Source: Ampelomyces quisqualis (Eukaryota > Ascomycota > Dothideomycetes > Pleosporales > Phaeosphaeriaceae). From it: a stretch of DNA of 64,000 bases. How positions within the stretch are numbered: position 1 is the first letter of the stretch; every line of letters begins with the position of its first letter. The notes under the pieces were generated by a model. The model had not been told where the DNA came from. It was given only the letters and a program-made list of their open reading frames with translations, and did not search any database. The stretch spans positions 2,542,001-2,606,000 of the forward strand of contig JAGTXZ010000010.1 in assembly GCA_018398575.1 (NCBI GenBank), given 5' to 3'. A program made the position numbers and the translations under genes. Below, piece by piece: positions 21,901 to 35,601 of this stretch.

Positions 21901-24890
21901 TAACTTTGTCTTATACTAGGGTCTAGCATTTAATTGTAACGCCCTTAAGGCTTCTTATCTTAACGTGTAAGTTAATAGTTATAGCTAGATTATTATTGTT
22001 AGTAATTAAGCGCAGCGCTAACGCGTTAAATATCTTTAAAGTCTTAACTATATACTAGTCTATAAATTTTAGTTGCAATAGGTGTTTAACAAGTATACTG
22101 TATTTAAGATGTTATAGCTTTATCTTAAAGTTGCTGTCTTTAAGCTACTATTAACGTACAGCTGTTATTAGCCTTAAAAGCAGAAAGGTCTAAGCAGTTT
22201 AACAATGTACGCTGTCTATAATATAGACATTAACGTTGTTAAGTAACAGTTTAGTTGTTATTGTAGTAAGGCCTATTAGCTAGGTTACTAAAGTAGTAGA
22301 AGAACTTAAGACTACTAATACTAACTACGTGCGTTCTAATTCTAAGTTTGCAGGCGTTAGCTATCTTTCTATGTGTTTAGCTTTAACTTTGTTGCTATAG
22401 TCTTAAATTTCTAAGATTATCTTCTTCTATACAGCGCTAGCTGTTGCCTTGTAGAATTCTTTTAGTATGCTACTATTAGTTAGTTAGGGGCATGCAGTAT
22501 ACTTAAGCTATTTATCTATTGTTAGGCTGCGCATTATCTTTAGGTAGTTAGCCTGTAAGTGTGCCTGTTTAATCTTATTATATGTGTTCTTATGCTAGAT
22601 AAAATCTGTTATCTCTTTAACCTATATGCGCTAGTCTGCTATATTAATATTATAGCCTATTCTTACAATTGCCTACAATATATTATTAGTAGTTGTTGTC
22701 TTTGCATTACTTATGTACTATTTATTTAATTAAGGTAGCTGCTACTTATACTTATTGTTGCAATTCTATAACGCGTGTATTATATAATATGTTACGCGTA
22801 ATAGTTAAGAACAGTACAGGTAGGTGCAAGAATAGTAGAATAGCTACAGCTTAGTTAGCGTGTGTAAGTGTGCTTATGTTGTATACTTACTTATAATAGT
22901 GTTATAATATATAGTATAGTATAGTAAACATAATATAGAAAATTACGTGTATTTGTGTTGCAGCACTATTGTTGTTGTTATATAGTTATAGTATATTTAT
23001 AGTAGTAACGCAGCATTATATAGTTATAGTAGTAGGTTAAATTATAGGTGCAGGTAAAAGTAAGCAGAGTTTTGTCCTAGCATTATATAGCCTCTTACCT
23101 AGCGCTAACGCGTTGTGTTGTGTCTTTAAAGTAAGTAAAGGTATATTCTAGAGAAGTGCCTTTTACTACGTGTTATTTTTAGTGCAGTACTGTACAGTAC
23201 TATATAGCACTGTATAGTACTAAGTAAAATTCTTACTTTTTAGTTTTTTGCATTATAGTGTAGGCAACTTACCTCTTGTATATTATAGTAGTAGCACTTT
23301 CTTTAGTCTAGCAAGCAAACTTAGCTAAACCTACTAGTGCTATTATAGTAGACAGGTCTACTGTATAGTACTATAGGACACTATATAGTACTAAGCAAAA
23401 TTCTTACCTTTTATATTTTTATATTATAATGTAAGTAACTTACCTTTTGTATATTATGTTAGTAGTACTCTCTTTAGTTTAGTAGGCAAACTTAGCTAAA
23501 CCTACTAGTACTATTATAGTAGATAGGTTACGCAATAAGGCTGCGTTAGAATGTTTAAGTTGTATGCTAGCGTCTAGCAGTTTACGTAGAATTATAGAGA
23601 AGTTTTTTATGCGTCTACAGTCTTGTTAGCAAGAAAAGCTATCTGTTACCTTCTGTTTCTTTACACTATGTTATTCTATTGTAATTCTATATTGTCTGTT
23701 AGTGTATCTAACGCCCTAGACTGTATGCTATTAGCGTAGATAGTAGTTAACAGATTTCTATAGTGCACGCAGCTTGCAGCTAGCAAGAAAGTGTATAGCA
23801 GCCTGCTTCTATTATGTATTTTAATGTTAGTTTAAGACATTTGTGTTTTTAACTAAATAATTCTGCTTTACGTTCTATAGATTTGTTTATAAGAAGATTA
23901 GTTTCTTCTTTTTAATACTAAGTTTACTATTAATATAGTAGTATTTCTTTGTTTAGGTGTTTTCTCTTAGCATTAGCAACTAATGTTGCAAATTGTGTAG
24001 TACGTAGTATTTTACAAAGAATACTATTATTGTTTGTTATTTTATGTTCTTGTATAATAGCCTTGTCTTTTATTAACATATCTTGTAGTGTAGTGTCTCT
24101 GCTTAGTGCTAGTATGCTAGAGTGCTTAACTTCCTACGCTGCTGTTCTACTTAGATGTTACTGTGCGTACATAATTTCTTAACAACTCTGCTCTTTTAGT
24201 TGCATAGATTGTGTGCTACTACTTTAAATTATTAATTTAGTCTTTAGCTAAATATAGTTAGTGCTAGGTAATTATTCTTTAATTTTAGTGTTTGCTAGGC
24301 TAATGTTGTCTAGTTATTTTAGTTAATGTGCTAGCTAAAATACTAGAGATTGCAGGCCCTATAAGATAATTTGTGCAATAGCTATTCTTATTCTAGTTAA
24401 GTATAGTATTGTTACGCTTTTCTAACTATAACTACACTATAATATTGCTCTTAGTTTTTACGCTTGCAAACAGCCTAGCGTTATCTTATTTTAGGTATAT
24501 AGTATTTTTGTGTTTATATTAGCGCAGTCTTACTACTTAGTTGCGTATATCTTTTTAGCGTCTGTCTTGCAGCTCTATAGCTATCTATTTTATAGTTGCC
24601 TGTTGCAGTGCTTCTAGCTTGTTAATATATTGCCTATTGTTTGTAGTAAACTCTTGCTAACTTATGTACACTTACAGTTAATCTATTATGTCTGTTGCTT
24701 TGCAGTGTAATAGTCTAGAAAGCAACAGTACCTTATAGTTTTTCTTTGTCTTGTTTAGGCTATATATTGCAACAATGTAGTCTAAGAAGTAGGCTAGATC
24801 TTTGTAGTTAGAATTGCGCTCTTTAAGTAACTTAATAAAGCTTTTAACGTCTATACTATTAACAACGTGTATGTCTTTAAGCTAGTTAAC
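21901..24890. other. mutated repeat DNA, no gene recognised
   Basis: AT-rich sequence lying upstream of the SNF2-like remnant. A 171-bp direct repeat lies at about 23,200-23,530 (CTACTAG recurs at 23331 and 23502) and is mirrored at 49,570-49,905 in arm B. A 77-aa open frame near 23,949 has no recognisable features. Confidence 0.5.
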
Positions 24891-24899
24891 TAAATTATT

Positions 24900-26150
24900 A
24901 AGCTTGTAGTAAGTCTTTTAGAAGTTAGCTATATATAGCTGTAGGCTGTAGTATATGTTTAGACATGTTAAGATCTGCTAGCTACTGTATATAGTCTTAG
25001 CTCTTATCTTGTTATACTACGCGCAACATCTCTAGCAAATAGCGTAGATAATATCTATTGTCTTAGTAGAATATTTGCCTATTATGCTTTTCTTTACTAC
25101 AAAGTGTAAGAAATAGGCGTAGACTTTAGCCTTCTATACGCAAGTAATGCCTTAGTCTATTAGTTAGTATAATGTTGTGCTACCTGCAGGCAGGAATATA
25201 ACTCTGTTGTATTAGTAAGCATTGTAACCTCTATTGCTATAATAAGCCTATAGTATATTAACACTATATATACTAAACGTTCTGCAGCAATTAGTAGCTT
25301 ATCTAAAGCTTAGCTACTGCGTGTTTATAAGGCAGGAACCTGTTAATTAGTAACAATACTTGTCTGTTTATACAGTTATTAAACTATTTTAGCTATTCTA
25401 GTATAATGTTAGTGTCTATCTAGGTAGAATTATTGTCCTAATAGATATAACTAAGACTGTAGATGTTTAAGTTCTTCTTACTGTCTATACAAGTTATGTA
25501 GTTTAAGAATCCTATAAACTATAGAAGCACTTAGTCTAAGCTATCTGCGTTTGTGCACAGCACACTAGTTATGTGCTCTCTATCTAGTCTAGGTCTAGCT
25601 CTTAGATTATCTGCTAATGTGCATTAGAGCAAGTATTTCTAGTATATGCTAGCCTTGTCTATGTTATATAAATTCTTAGGCGCGTATCTACTTACTACGT
25701 TGCAAATCTCTTCTATTATAAGCTTAGTGTTCTTAACTGTTATACTGCTATAGTTACTTACTGTTTTTGCAAACTGTTTATGTAACTACACGCTGTGTTG
25801 TTGTTTATATATAGTAAGCTATCTGTTATTAAACTCTAGTATTTTGTAGCTATTGTATTTAGGCAGCTGTTGCTAAAGTTAACGTATAGTTTTACAAATT
25901 ATGTTGTTAGTAACATTAACGCAGGCTGCCTGCAACTCTATATACTAGTTATTTAGAGCTACCTTAAGAGTTTTCTATTGCAGACGCCTATTGTGCGCGT
26001 AGTTATAGCTAGTGTATTTAGTTTTGTTGCTGTCTAGGTGTTCTTATATTGTTAAGAAGATATTAGTTATATTATTTAGTTGCACATAGCAGTAAAAGGC
26101 TCTAGTAGCCTATATAGTAAGTTGTTGTAGTATTAAATGTAAAAACAATG
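24900..26150 (-). pseudogene. pogo/Fot1-like transposase, arm A
   Basis: This is the reverse-strand mirror of the better-read copy in arm B. The first-Asp region around 25,619-25,690 (YNIDKAS in the other arm, YNMDETG in intact relatives) and the following catalytic core are present, broken by many stops. See the arm B entry for motifs. Confidence 0.55.
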
Positions 26151-26499
26151 CCTTATGTTTGCAAACCTTAACACGTTCTGTAATAGTCTAGGCATAACTA
26201 TGTTACTAGTTAGGCGTTAGACCTTAACCTATCTATAAACTAGATAATATAGGCTTAATGTTGTAGTAGTAGAATAACTATAGAAACTAGATATATTTAC
26301 AATAAGCAATCTACTATCTAATATAGTAAAGACAATACACTTGCGCATGCTAATACTCTAGTAGCTACTTATAGTATTTAATATAAAACAAAATCTAAAC
26401 TTAGCCTTAAACTTATGCTAGTATTATTGTAGCACTAATTAGTTACTCTAAGTGCTTATTGCAGTAGATAGCTTGCAATTAACGCTAACAGTACTTTTT

Positions 26500-26870
26500 A
26501 GTAGATAATAGTTATAGATAGTGCAACGTAACTGTAGCTACTAGTTGTTAAAAGAGCCTGCTATAGTAGTAGGTTGCGTGCAGCACTAGTAGTATTTTCT
26601 AGTAGACAATAGTTGCTAACAGTGTAATATAACTATAGCTACTAGTAGTTAGAAGAGCCTGCTGTAGTAGTAAGTTGCGTGCAGCACTAGTAGTATTCTC
26701 TAGTAAATAACAGTTACTAACAGTGCAACGCAACTATAGCTGCTAGTTGTTAAAAGAGCTTACTATAGTAGTAGGTAGCGTGCAGCACTAGTAGTATTCT
26801 CTAGTAAATAATAGTTACTAATAGTGCAACGCAACTGTAGCTGCTAGTTGTTAAAAGAGCCTAATTATAG
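26500..26870. repeat. 101-bp tandem array, 4 copies, arm A
   Basis: TTAAAAGAGCC-type units start at 26548, 26649, 26750 and 26851, an exact 101-bp period. Each contains AGTGCAACGYAACTGTAGC and GTGCAGCACTAGTAGTATT. The array is mirrored with the same copy number in arm B. Confidence 0.85.
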
Positions 26871-27454
26871 AGATTAATACATTTAAAGTGTTTGCTGCCT
26901 TATATACTATGCACAAGATTTATAAAGTATTGCGCGTTACCTCTTGTGCATGTTCTTTTCTGCTAAGCGTCTCTAAGACAAACAAATACAGGCCTGTTAT
27001 TTTGATTTATACAGGTGTTCTTTAAAGTCTTAGTTGTGCCTACTAGTGTAGTAGGTATTCTTTTTGTTACTAGCTAGTAGCATCTTAGTATAGATAAGTT
27101 TAATGCGCGTAACTTCTTTGCGTTAATAGAAGTTCTTAAAGCTATAATAAAGCTTAGTAACAATAGAAGACTTAATGTTGTGTAAGTTATAGTTAAAATA
27201 TCTTAATATCTAGACGTTAGATTGCTACTTGTAGAGTCTAATAGAAATGTATTGTATATAGTATAAGAGAGGTTGCAGCTGCTTAGGTAGGCTTTGCTAT
27301 TAAAGAGCCTAATAAGGGTGCTAAAATAGAGATGTCCTAACAAACAACTGCAACTCTATATTGTTCTTAATTTTTGCCTGTAATAATATATAGACAAAAG
27401 CATGTAAATTGTAGTTATATCTCTAATATCTTCTAGTTACCTAATAGTATAAGA

Positions 27455-27915
27455 ATTGCGTTCTTAAGTTAGGCTAAGTTGTTAATGTGTATTGTAGGAC
27501 ATAACAAAGTTGTTGCAACAACAGCGCTCTTAAGTTAGGCTAACTTGTTAATGTGCGCATTAGAATGCTATTGTAGCTGTTGTTATAGAGATCCTTGCTT
27601 TTAAACACGCTATAAAGTATCTTAGTTAAGTAATAGTGTTATAGGATATAACAAAGTTGTTGCAACAACAGCGCTCTTAAGTTAGGCTAAGTTATTAATA
27701 TGCGCATTAGGATACTATTGTAGCTATTATTGTAGAGATTCTTACTTTTAAACATGCTATAAGGTATCTTAGTTAAGTAATAGTATTGCAGGATATAACA
27801 AAGTTGTTGTAACAATAGCGCTCTTAAGTTAGGCTAGGTTGTTAATGTGCGCTCTAGAATGCTATTATAGCTGTTGTTGTAGAGATTCTTGTTGTTAAAC
27901 ACGTTATAAAGTATC
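27455..27915. repeat. 147-bp tandem array, 3 copies, arm A
   Basis: CTTAAGTTAGG recurs at 27529, 27676 and 27823, exactly 147 bp apart, with a partial unit at 27463. Each unit contains AACAAAGTTGTTGYAACAAC, an internal palindrome-like segment. Arm B has eight units of the same length. Confidence 0.88.
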
Positions 27916-28216
27916 TTAGTTAAGCTACAACATCTAAATAGCTACTAAAAGGTCTATTTAGAACATAAATTTGCTTTTATGCTAGTAGGCTAAGAAGTAG
28001 CGCAGGTGTAGTGCTAACAACATAGTAAAGCTTAGTTCTAGATTTTTAAACTATACAAACATATAGACGTAATAGGTATAGTTTTAGTTTTGTAAGAATA
28101 AAAATATAATAAAGAATTAAGTTTTTTAGACTTATAAGGAATATATATACAAAGACAGCAACATTAAATTAAGAGTATAAGTTACGTATTAAGAAGCAGC
28201 TACATATATAGGCATA

Positions 28217-28510
28217 TAGGTAAATTTATCTCTAGTTTTAAGGTTAGGAAAGTATAAGGAGGCGCAAGTATATAATAGATAAAAATAACACTAGGTTTTA
28301 TATATGTTTTAACAAAAGACTGTTACTTTAACTCTAAGACTAGAGACATATAGGTAAATTTATCTCTAGTTTTAAGGTTAGAGAAGTGTAAGGAGGCGTA
28401 AGTATATAATAGATAAAAATAACACTAGGTTCTATATATATTTTAACAAAAGACTGTTACTTTAACTCTAAGACTAGAGACATATAGGTAAATTTATCTC
28501 TAGTTTTAAG
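28217..28510. repeat. 134-bp tandem repeat, arm A
   Basis: TAGGTAAATTTATCTCTAG recurs at 28217, 28351 and 28485 (134-bp period), giving two full units and part of a third. Arm B has one unit fewer (43,980-44,140). Confidence 0.85.
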
Positions 28511-30590
28511 GTTAGAAAAACGTATATATAGCAAGAGGTAGAAAGTAGCTAGCTAGTAAGGCTATTATATGCTCTATTAGCGCTAATAGTTTAAGAGTAA
28601 GCAGCACGTAGATGCGTTTAATATATAGCAGTTTATTAATAGTCTTTGTTACTATTTAGCTTTTGTTGTATTTGCACATTAGGGTAAGTTAAAACAGTAG
28701 TTTCTAGTAGACAACTATCTTATACTGTGCTAGAGAAAGAATATAAATTAGATCTGCAGGCATTTTAAAACTAGAAAAGATTAAATATACTAGCTGCTTA
28801 GAACATTAGTTAACACTGTATATAAATTATACTTATTATTTCTTACTATTAAGTAATTGCCTACGCCTGTTACTAGTCTTACCTATAGTATATATAGTAC
28901 ACTATTCTACCTGCTTCTATTTGTACTAAGCCTAGCTACCTTAGTACAGGTTGTATATTAGGCCGCTAGAGCTACTAGTCTATTTTTTTTATACTTTTAA
29001 ACCTTATACGTGTCTACTTGCAGGTATACTTACCTTTTTAGGTGTTTAGGTTCTACTGTATATATTCTAAACGCGCAGTAACTTATTTATTCTAAAGTGT
29101 TAATATTTTTTAGCATAATAATTATTATTAATATTAATCTTTATTAAGCTATGTTAGCTAGCCTAACTAATTAGGTTGTTAACAAGTAAGCTCTAGTATA
29201 ATAACGTAACAGTTGTTAGAGTAATAAGAAATATTAAAGGAAAGAAACATATTAGTTGTTGCGCCTACAACTGTTAGCATAGTTCTGTACATAGGTTAGG
29301 TAACTGTTAGCTATAGTAGACTTTAGTAGACTACTATAGACAACAGACTGTGCAGCACAGAATAGATGCTGCTAGTAACTACCTTAACACTACGTAACTA
29401 ATGTTAATACTGTTTTTGCACACTTAGTCTTCTTATATCTAAACTACAGAGTTGTGTATAAACAAATTAGTAATAGATTATATATATATACTGTATAGCT
29501 TTTACACTAAGACGTACGCAGAACTTGTTAAACACAGTGCTTAATGCTAGACGCGTTGCTACTTACTACCTAACAATACACTAGTTATAACCTCTAACAC
29601 TACAATATAATAGCACAGCCTTAATAGCTATAACGCAATAGATACTACTCTAGACAACGCAGCACCTGCTTTATATAGCAATACCTTATGTAAACGCAAC
29701 TACACTCTAGCTAAACATAAGGCAATAGGGCAAATAGGCCTAATGTTAGTGTCTACACAAGGATAGAACAAGCTATTTAAGACAGTAAGTAGACAGCACG
29801 CTAGCAAACCCTTTAGTTTAAGAATAGCAGACGCAAAGCAGTAGGCTACACGCAGCTAAACAGCGCACGCGTACTAACACTAATAGAAATAACATAGTAA
29901 GGCTCTTTAGTTTTCTTTTTGCACTAGCGTTTGTATTATAGCTGCAAAGAATAAAATGCACATTAGGTAACATTAATAGCCTCTTTACTAACACACAGCT
30001 ACACAAGCTATATTTACAGCTACAGTTCTAATTAGAGCGCTAGTAGCAGTAGGCTATGTTAAACATTTAATCTAGGCTATAAGATAACGTATAGATACAA
30101 AAGGATGTAGCAATTACATCTAGGTTACTAAACCTCTAACCTAACTAATATATATTTATATACTAGGATATTATGTTACAAATTGCCTTTATACTTAGTT
30201 ATTACTTATTTGCTAACAAGATAGTTTACGCACCTAGCTGTTCTTTTACAGGCACGCCTAACAAACTTACAAGAGTGTATTACAAACTACACTTAGAAGA
30301 TTAGTAGTAGTTAATATAACAGCGCTTGCTAGATAGTGCAACTCTTATGCTAGTTATACTAGTAGTAGACAAAATACAGTTATCTATAATGTCTAGCAAT
30401 GTAGTAGTATAGCTAATATATATTACTATTAGGAATCTTAACTATAAGGCACAATAACGCAGAACAACACTTAGAACACTACTAGCTAGATTTATCCTAA
30501 CAGCTAAGCTTCTAGATCCTATTCTAAAGAGTAAAGTATATTATTACTATATAGGCAAACTGTTATTGCGTAAGTACTAACTACAGCGTT
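28511..30590. other. mutated repeat DNA, no gene recognised
   Basis: AT-rich spacer between the tandem arrays and the CACTA/Plavaka-like remnant, mirrored in arm B at about 42,300-43,970. A 62-aa minus-strand frame at 29,818-30,006 has no recognisable motif. Confidence 0.45.
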
Positions 30591-30599
30591 AACAATAGA

Positions 30600-33470
30600 T
30601 AGTTACTATAGAGAACAAACGCTAACTAGCAACTGCAGCACTTAAAAAGGCTGCTAAATACAGTATATAGCTAAAGTGTGCTAACTAACAGACGTAATAG
30701 TGTTACCTAACTATTTGTACAATTCTAGCTAACTATAAAAAGCAAGTGCTACTAACAGATATAAAGAAAAATAGACACTGTACTTAATGTACAGTACTAC
30801 TAGACAAATAAGAGAACTTGTGCAACAAATATCTGTAGCAAATAGAAGAGTATATACGCTTGCAACAGAGTTGTTATCTTAATAAAAGATATAAGGATTA
30901 CGTTTATTTAGTAGAGTACTTTAGCTAGAATTACTATAACTTTAATATACACAAGTTGTTAGCTATAGATATATTGCATCTACTGCTTAAGGAGTTAGTT
31001 ATAAAGATATTAGAATTTATAAAAGACATGCTAATAGACATACACTCTAGACAAAAGAAGAGCTAGAATAGTGCTGCAGTTCTAGTAGCAGAAGATAACA
31101 GCTGTGCCTAGTTAAATAAAAGGTTTTACTAAGTTAAGCATAACACTAGACTAAAACAGTTTAATAACAAGAGAGCTTTTATAAAAGTATTGCAGTAGAC
31201 TAGCGCAGAACAAAAAGCAGTAATTTGCTAATTTGTAGTAGTAGTGTCTCTTCTGCTAGCAACTAAGGCACTGTACGCGTTGCATTTTATCTAGGCTGCG
31301 TGCAATCTACTAGTACTCTTATAATACAAAAGTTATAACAAAAATACGTTAGGGTATATATTGTTAGCTATTAAACAAATAGATGTTCTAAAAGAAGAAT
31401 TTTAACCTTTTAGACAAACGCAAGGAGAAAAAAAGGATTTTAACTACTCTAAATAGTACGCGCTAACCTATATTATTAACAATATTTATATGTATAGGGC
31501 CTTTAATAGTATATATACTAGAACAAACAGCAAGGCCTACTATATTATAATAGTAAAATAATTCTACCTAATAACAAACAAGAGAGATTTTCTTGCGCAG
31601 ATCTGCCTTTACAACTCTAGACAGCTTGCGCTTATAGTGTTTAAACACAAGACAGTTATAGACTAAAGTTAATAGTGCACTACTACTAACTAGCGCAAGC
31701 ACACCTTTACTACAAGCGTGTTAACAGCAATACTATTTAAATAACTTAAATAGTTTATACTAGGTATGTTACTAAATTCTATTATACTACTCTTTAGCAA
31801 GGTTACTGCACATATTACGTTGCTAGACTTTACATATACTGCTGCAGTATTTGTCTAACACTACTGTTAGAAGGTAACTAGCTGCCTTATTACTCTATAT
31901 AATAAAGACAGACAGGACTTTAACCTTTACTAGGTAAACAGAATAAATATAAAAATACACTTCTCTATAAAATACTTAAGGCTATTAAGTAAACGCTACA
32001 ACAACTCTAAACATTACAAAGAAAACATTGTACAATACGTGCCTAACTAGTATAGGACTAGAAAATAGCGCAAAGATTACGTATAGGTGCAAGAGTTTAA
32101 ATATAAGAACTACACGCAACTATCTTAGACTGTTGCAAACAGTAGAGCTATAGCTTAGGTGCACCTAATACTTATATTTATTAACAACAAACACTAAGAC
32201 AAGGACAGAAAGAAATATAAGTATACAGGTGCCTTCTATAAGGTTATAGCGTTTAATAACAATAGTTAAATTAATAATACAATAGGAATGCTAAGCGTAC
32301 ACTACTGCACACATAGTACAAAGACTAAGCAACGCACATTATAAGCATTTAAGGTATACAATATAATAACTATTATTTGCCCTGTATACTTAGTACTAAA
32401 GGATCTACTTACACTTAACAATAAAGTCCTTGTTTCTTATTATATAAATAATTACATTAATTAGGACAAATATAATAGACTGTATTCTTTTACATTTAAT
32501 TAAGACTAGATACGTATAGTGCAGAATTATAAACAGAAGCAAGTGTAGTAAGACAACTAGTATGTAGTGTTAGACATAGTAAATAGAATTGTATATCTAA
32601 TAATAGCTCTACTGTTGCTTTAGCCTACTTAATAGAACGTAAACTTACTAATATAACAAGCGCTATAACATAGGACTATAGCGCAAGGCTGCTAACACAA
32701 CCTCTTTACTATATACTATATAGTACTACAAACGCGTAATAATAGCAACTCTTATCTACATACGCAAGTATTATAGAGATATTGCAATAGTTACCTAGAA
32801 TTACTAGTTAGTGTAGACAAGAGGATAGCACTACTGCAGCAACACTAGACACAATTATTAAAAGATAGCATATGTAATATAATACAACTAACAGCAGAAG
32901 AATATAACTTAATATACTCTAACGTAGAATAAGAGATAAGAAGGTAGAAGATGCTAGGCTGTTTCTTACAGACAACTACAGCAAAAGAATACTTATAGCA
33001 AATTACAAGGGCAATTGTATTATAATAGAACAGACTACTATAGAACGCAGCTAACAGTTGCCTTATCTAGACAATTATACACTTTGCTATCTAATGTAAC
33101 TACAACGCAGCCTAACAGATGCGCTTGTAATAGAACAAAACTAAACTAAATAACAATTAGAAGTAAGCTTTGCTAGATAGAAACTTACGTAAAAAGATAA
33201 TAGAAATAGTTAACAAAGAGTTAAGCATAACACAAATTACTTCTAACATAACAACTATATTAGTGTTAAACGCAACTAGAAACAAGTACACTTTTATTAG
33301 GACAAACTAGCTGTTACATACATACTACAACCTGCTAGCAATAGACAAGTATATTAACAACCTTAATTATAATTTGTTTATGTAGACATTAGAGTATAAA
33401 TTAGGCTTTAAAAGTAAATGTAACAATATATATTACTACATAAAGAAGGAAAATAGATAGGCGTAAATAC
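30600..33470 (+). pseudogene. CACTA/Plavaka-like transposase, arm A
   Basis: Plus-strand reading gives DILHLLLKELVIKILEF (about 30,970), then RFYQVKHNTRLKQFNNK (31,120). At 31,497-31,600 it gives YRAFNSIYTRTNSKAYY, then FYLITNKRDFLAQICLY. This order (a leucine-rich lead-in, a 'KxFxxGxSxI'-type block, then a NTE..E..H..VK..Y..TNKRD-type block) is seen in Tnp2/Plavaka transposases of fungi. Stops interrupt every 20-40 codons. Downstream, at 33,160-33,460, lies the arm A copy of a frame that is open for 96 residues in arm B. The assignment rests on motif spacing, not on an alignment. Confidence 0.45.
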
Positions 33471-33639
33471 AGATATCTATAAAGGCACACTAGTATAGTA
33501 TATTACAAGAGACAGTTACATTAAAGATACACTAGGCGTTATTTACAATTAAACTACAAATATAACTAGCATAGTAGCATACTAGATCTATACTAATAAC
33601 TTACTAGGTAAATAGTTTTCTGCGTACAGGGCTACTAGA

Positions 33640-33910
33640 TTGCCTATATTGCGCGCATAACTATTTATACTAATAGTAGACAACTATTATGTACGCTAAC
33701 ATTTAGTAGAGGATAGAAAGATAGAAGAGTACCTAATTGCCTGTATTGCGCGCACTACTATTTGTGCTAACAGTAGACAACTGTTGTGTACGCTAACATT
33801 TGGTTAAAGATAAGAAGAAGGCTAATTACCTGTATTGCGCGCATAACTATTTGTGCTAACAGTAGACAACTATTGTATACGCTAGCACGCAGTTAAGGAC
33901 AAGAGGCTAT
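33640..33910. repeat. about 90-97-bp tandem repeat, arm A
   Basis: GCGCGCA with flanking TGTGCTAACAGTAGACAACT recurs at 33651, 33748 and 33837, giving periods of 97 and 89 bp. Arm B has an extra unit at 38,540-38,850. Confidence 0.7.
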
Positions 33911-35601
33911 CTAATTAAACAGCCTAACTGCTACGCTCTAGCAGAATTTAAGGCAATATTAGACTATATGTGTTACAAAAACCCTACTTATACCTGTAAA
34001 GTAAAAACTCTATTGCGCTATATATATTACTTACTTCTGCTACTCTTACTAATAGTTCTTTAATATTTAAAGAGCAAGCGCTTGCTCTGTATACTCTATA
34101 CTAAGCAGCAAATTTAAGTAATGTTAGCAGCACACTATGTCTCTGTCTAAACAAGCGCTAAAACAAGTGCTAACAGATAATAGTGCAAAGGTTAGGCTTC
34201 TAGGAGATATAACTCTAGAACTAACATACTAAAAACTAAGACGCTGCAGAAACTAAAAACTATCTAGACTCTAACGCTACTGTCCTTAAGCCTTAACTCT
34301 AGGATTAAAACAGAAGTATAACTAACTGCTACACTAGCCTAACTAAAAAGTTACTTAATAAGACAGCCTAAAGATTAAATACTATACACTTCTAGATCTG
34401 CAGCCTTACTTACTTGTTAACAAGAGAAATCTAGACGCAGCAGTAGTATAAGCACAACAAGCTAATATAAACTAAAAACCTATAGGACTAACATATAGAA
34501 AATGTTAGTAGTTAAAAGAAAACTACTATTAGACTTAAAGCTATTATATTGTAGAAAGATGCCTTGTTATACACAATTAAGTAGTTTTAACTATTATAGA
34601 GTTGCAACCTTTCTTATCTAGTACAGACCTATTTAGGTTACTACTATAGAAGAAAGAAAAATGCTAAGCAAAGGAAAGTGTATTACTAGAAAACAAGACT
34701 ACACTAGAGAAGGCAAGAGTTATCCTAGTAACGTAACTACTTACTAATAACAGAAAGACGCTATATAGTATAGTAATAATACTATAGCTTAATACACATA
34801 AATATATATACGCTTAAATGCTGCTAGACACTTAGACAAAAGTATAGAATACTCTGCTGTTATTAGTTTAATTACACATTAGCTTAACACTATGCAAAGA
34901 AGCTGCCTGCTATATAGGTACTATTGCAGCCTGCTAAGGACAGTAGCTAATAGTAGGCGCCTAGATGCTAGACATGTGCAGTAACTTGCAGACCTACGTA
35001 ATAAGGCAAGAATAACTAAAAATTACTAGTGCCTACACATTAAACTACTTAGATAGATAAGTTCTTAAGCCTAGCAAACTGCTTAAAGACTTTGTTTACT
35101 TACTACAAGACCTAAAGAACGTAAGTACACCTCTAAAACAGCTATACTAGCTAACTAAAGACAGCCTAAATCTACTAGATTTCTAAACTCTAGTCTTGCA
35201 GCAGTAATAGCACAGTTATTCTACAATAATAGGAAATAGAGCATTGCTGCAATTACTAGGAATTAAGAGAAGTTTAATAAACTAAGTGTAAATATAGTAG
35301 CACTAATAGGCTTAGTTATATTTAACGCAATAAGGGAATTTAATAACAACAGCACTAGGAAAACTATACTCTTCTATAGACACACTATAGAAGGTATATT
35401 GCAAGTTCTACACATAGCATTAGCTAACAGAAAGCAGACTACTTTAATACTATTTGCAAAAAATAAAAGAACCTAGGAGGCATTTAACAGATTCTTATAT
35501 AGAACAATATATAACAGGATATTGCTGTACACATAAACTAACAAGAGAACAACAGGGCTAATGTTTTAGTGCTAAAGGATACTTATAATAACAACGTAGA
35601 T

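Larger units (their letters stand above)
18297..35601. mobile_element. arm A of giant inverted duplication
   Basis: About 17.3 kb that reappears inverted and diverged as arm B (36803-54792). Matching points include 18300/54792, 21735/51356, 25650/47440, 26700/46400, 31390/41090 and 35570/36823. The midpoint of these pairs drifts between about 36.2 and 36.55 kb because the arms differ by indels and array copy number. Contents in order are a SNF2-like remnant (-), a pogo-like transposase (-), 101-, 147- and 134-bp arrays, and a CACTA/Plavaka-like transposase (+). Stretches not listed separately hold heavily mutated sequence in which I recognise no gene. Confidence 0.8.
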
